Shown: positions 5,061 through 6,732 of the stretch, in pieces
Position numbering within the stretch: the stretch's first letter is position 1
How the letters are laid out: each line of letters opens with the position of its first letter
Notes under the pieces: model-generated
Databases searched by the model: none
The model's input: the letters and a program-made list of their open reading frames with translations, nothing else
Told to the model about the DNA's origin: nothing
Position numbers and translations under genes: made by a program
Assembly: GCA_003232175.1 (NCBI GenBank)
Contig: QILX01000225.1
Location: 1 to 6,732, forward strand
Direction of reading: 5' to 3'
Length of the DNA stretch: 6,732 nucleotides
DNA from: Hyphomicrobiales bacterium
GTDB taxonomy: Bacteria > Pseudomonadota > Alphaproteobacteria > Rhizobiales > SZUA-8

Positions 5061-6338
5061 ATGTCAGACTATGAGAAAGAAACCTCGGCTTCAACGGAGT
5101 TGGCACCGCCAAAGTCACTGGATGATATGTTGCCCAAGCCCAGCCGACGCGGTTTTCTTCGCGGGAGTGGGCTGACTTTGAGTGCGGCGGTTGGGGCGGC
5201 CATTCCTTTTGCGTCCAATCTGCCTGAGGGATTTATCCCCGTTGCCCTGGCTGATACCGATATGTTTGACGGCAAGGATGGCCTGACGGTTCTGAACGAC
5301 CGGCCGGCCAATGCCGAGACGCCGCCACATCTACTCAATGACGACATCACTCCGACAGCGCGGCATTTTATCCGCAACAACGGCAATCCTCCGGAAAATA
5401 TGTCGGCGGATGGCTGGAAACTGACCGTTGACGGGTTGGTGGATACGCCGATGGAACTCAGCATCGAGGATTTGAAGAGCAAATTCGAAGTGGTGACCCA
5501 GGCTTTGGCTATTGAATGCGGCGGCAATGGCCGCGGATTTTTCGACCCCCCCGCCAAGGGCAACCAGTGGACTTTGGGCGCGGTCGCCTGTTCAGAATGG
5601 ACCGGGGTGCGTTTTGCCGATGTACTCAAAGCTGCGGGCGTCAAAAACAATGTCATCTACACGGCCCATGTCGGCGCCGACACTCATCTTTCGGGAACGC
5701 CAGGCAAGCTTGCATTGTCGCGCGGTGTGCCGATTGAAAAGGCAATGGACCCGAGCAATCTGATCGCCTTTGCCCAAAACGGCAATGCGTTGCATCCGAT
5801 GAACGGTGCGCCATTGCGGCTGGTAATCCCCGGCTGGCCGGGATCGTGTTCACAGAAATGGCTGACCCGGGTCTGGCTGCGCGACATCGTCCACGATGGC
5901 CCGAAAATGACTGGCACCGCCTACAAAGTCCCGAATTATCCGGTTGAGCCGGGCGAGAAGGTCGACACGAAGGATTTCGACATAATCCACGCCATGCCGG
6001 TCAAATCGCTGATCACCTCGCCGATGACCGGCGCGCAGACCGGCGACAGTTCGATTTCGGTGCACGGCCATGCCTGGGCCGGGGACGATCTGGTGGAGAT
6101 GGTCGAGGTTTCCATTGATTTTGGCGCCACCTGGACCAAGGCTGACCTGGCGGCTCCGGTCAACCCTTACGCCTGGCAGAACTTCGACGCCACCCTGGAC
6201 CTGCCTGAAAAGGGGTATTACGAAATCTGGGCCCGGGCGACCAGCGACAAGGGCGTCAGCCAGCCCCACGCGATCAACTGGAACCCCAAAGGGTACCTGA
6301 ACAACACTCTGCACCGGGTCGCGGTGCGCCGGGTCTGA
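5061..6338 (+). CDS. Tat-exported sulfite oxidase/dehydrogenase, molybdenum type
   Basis: A 425-residue molybdoenzyme of the sulfite oxidase family (SorA/SorT/SoxC relatives), expected to oxidise sulfite to sulfate in the periplasm and pass electrons to a cytochrome. The N-terminus has a twin-arginine signal, SRRGFL (28-33), then a mild hydrophobic core and likely cleavage after ALA (62-64). The Tat pathway implies export with cofactor already inserted. The molybdenum-pterin domain spans roughly 95-290. It holds the ligand Cys153 in ECGGNGR (152-158, usually ECAGNGR), with Arg158 as the family active-site arginine, and GAPLRLVIPGW (249-259), a strong family signature. The C-terminal 130 residues fit the Ig-like dimerisation domain. 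There is no fused haem domain, so a partner cytochrome is needed, and a c-type cytochrome gene follows. Oddly, the usual RNH reads RNN (105-107), and the usual tyrosine of the Y-x-x-NG segment is Phe237. Start chosen at ATG 5061 on its ribosome binding site. Confidence 0.92.
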   Translation: MSDYEKETSASTELAPPKSLDDMLPKPSRRGFLRGSGLTLSAAVGAAIPFASNLPEGFIPVALADTDMFDGKDGLTVLNDRPANAETPPHLLNDDITPTARHFIRNNGNPPENMSADGWKLTVDGLVDTPMELSIEDLKSKFEVVTQALAIECGGNGRGFFDPPAKGNQWTLGAVACSEWTGVRFADVLKAAGVKNNVIYTAHVGADTHLSGTPGKLALSRGVPIEKAMDPSNLIAFAQNGNALHPMNGAPLRLVIPGWPGSCSQKWLTRVWLRDIVHDGPKMTGTAYKVPNYPVEPGEKVDTKDFDIIHAMPVKSLITSPMTGAQTGDSSISVHGHAWAGDDLVEMVEVSIDFGATWTKADLAAPVNPYAWQNFDATLDLPEKGYYEIWARATSDKGVSQPHAINWNPKGYLNNTLHRVAVRRV

Positions 6339-6355
6339 TTGGACCCCAATTGATA

Positions 6356-6394
6356 CCGGCTTCGGAGCATCGGCTTCGAAGCCGGAATTTTTTT
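6356..6394 (+). terminator. Strong intrinsic terminator after sulfite oxidase
   Basis: CCGGCTTCG (6356-6364) and CGAAGCCGG (6377-6385) form a perfect nine-base-pair stem around a 12-base loop, followed by AA and seven T residues (6388-6394). This is the classical rho-independent form, 18 bases after the sulfite oxidase stop. It sits only 25 bases before the cytochrome start codon. Confidence 0.9.
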
Positions 6395-6408
6395 GACCCA
6401 TGAAACGG

Positions 6409-6414
6409 TATGAT
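6409..6414 (+). promoter_or_regulatory. Candidate -10 box for a leaderless cytochrome transcript
   Basis: TATGAT matches the -10 consensus at five of six positions. Transcription usually starts six or seven bases after such a box, which here is 6420-6421, the first base or two of the cytochrome ATG. There is no good -35 at the usual distance (the T-run of the terminator lies there), so the call depends on the fit of position and on the missing ribosome binding site. Confidence 0.3.
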
Positions 6415-6419
6415 TTGCG

Positions 6420-6732
6420 ATGTTTGGATTGCGAATTCTTTTCCCCCTCGGCCTGGCTCTGGCCGGGTTACTGGCTTCCGTGGCGCCTCTGGTCGCCGAC
6501 GAACACGGACTCCGGTCTTTGGAGCTGCCCGACGGTGTCGGCGGGGAGGAAGTCGAAGCGTATTGCAGCGCCTGCCATTCCTTGAAAACCGTGGTGCAAC
6601 AAGGCCTCAACCGCGAGGATTGGGAGGAGCTTCTGGTCTGGATGGTCGAGGAACAGGAGATGGAGCCCATCGACGCCGAAGACCGCAAGCTGGTGCTCGA
6701 CTATCTGGCCGAAAACATCAGCCCCGAAGCCA
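6420..6732 (+). CDS. Small secreted c-type cytochrome, C-terminus cut by window edge
   Basis: The frame is open for 104 codons to the right edge. It begins with a Sec signal peptide (hydrophobic core 5-25, likely cleavage after A26 in LVADE), then a single haem-binding motif CSACH (49-53). Downstream are a tryptophan-rich helix (WEELLVWMVEEQ, 68-79) and Met81 in EMEP, a likely sixth haem ligand (Met75 is the alternative). A final helix LVLDYLAENI (91-100) suggests the domain is nearly complete. Position and size fit a SorB-like monohaem partner that takes electrons from the sulfite oxidase encoded just upstream. The start at ATG 6420 is forced from the left by an in-frame TGA at 6411-6413. 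No Shine-Dalgarno sequence precedes it, and a strong terminator lies between the two genes, so it may be expressed from its own promoter or by read-through. Confidence 0.85.
   Translation, partial: MFGLRILFPLGLALAGLLASVAPLVADEHGLRSLELPDGVGGEEVEAYCSACHSLKTVVQQGLNREDWEELLVWMVEEQEMEPIDAEDRKLVLDYLAENISPEA

Noticed and set aside
6400..6585. Plus-strand 61-codon frame from ATG 6400
   Set aside because: It is out of frame with the cytochrome, which has a signal peptide and a haem motif in the competing frame.
5061..6732. SoxCD identity for the sulfite oxidase and cytochrome pair
   Set aside because: The cytochrome is a small monohaem protein and no other sox genes are in view, so a SorA/SorB or SorT-type assignment is safer; the SoxC branch cannot be fully excluded without a tree.

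Overview
The window looks like chromosomal DNA from an alphaproteobacterium, perhaps a free-living or marine Rhodospirillales-like organism. This is inferred from the moderately GC-rich coding style, the gene families, and a periplasmic sulfite-oxidation locus of a kind known from such bacteria. No sequence search was possible. There is no sign of mobile elements, CRISPR arrays, tRNA or rRNA.

Left part (1-1246): a minus-strand AEC-family (auxin efflux carrier type) permease gene starts with GTG at 857 and runs off the left edge with its C-terminal tail missing. Divergent from it is a plus-strand reading frame (about 932-1231) for a small hydrophobic protein. It has no convincing start codon, but it ends inside a very strong RNA hairpin, so it is either a small membrane-protein gene or the remnant of one.

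Middle part (1247-3127): a structured leader region with a second strong hairpin precedes a stand-alone CheY/DivK-like receiver protein. A 12-helix major facilitator transporter follows 52 bases later, probably in the same transcript. A 515-base gap (3128-3642) holds no gene but contains a perfect 8-bp hairpin whose left arm can pair with a second upstream partner.

Right part (3643-6732): this looks like a periplasmic sulfur-oxidation neighbourhood. First is an exported TAXI-type solute-binding protein with no TRAP membrane subunits nearby and an unusual Cys-Thr-Cys in its expected ligand pocket. After a hairpin-rich 266-base gap comes a Tat-exported sulfite oxidase/dehydrogenase of the SorA/SorT/SoxC family. 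A strong intrinsic terminator follows, and then a small secreted c-type cytochrome truncated by the right edge. The expected division of labour is that the molybdoenzyme oxidises sulfite to sulfate in the periplasm and passes electrons to the cytochrome. The binding protein may capture or sense a related solute, but that link rests on proximity only.

The points most worth following are substitutions at two positions usually occupied by active-site residues in the sulfite oxidase, the Cys-x-Cys binding protein, and the arrangement terminator, then TATGAT box, then ATG with no ribosome binding site, which suggests a leaderless cytochrome mRNA.
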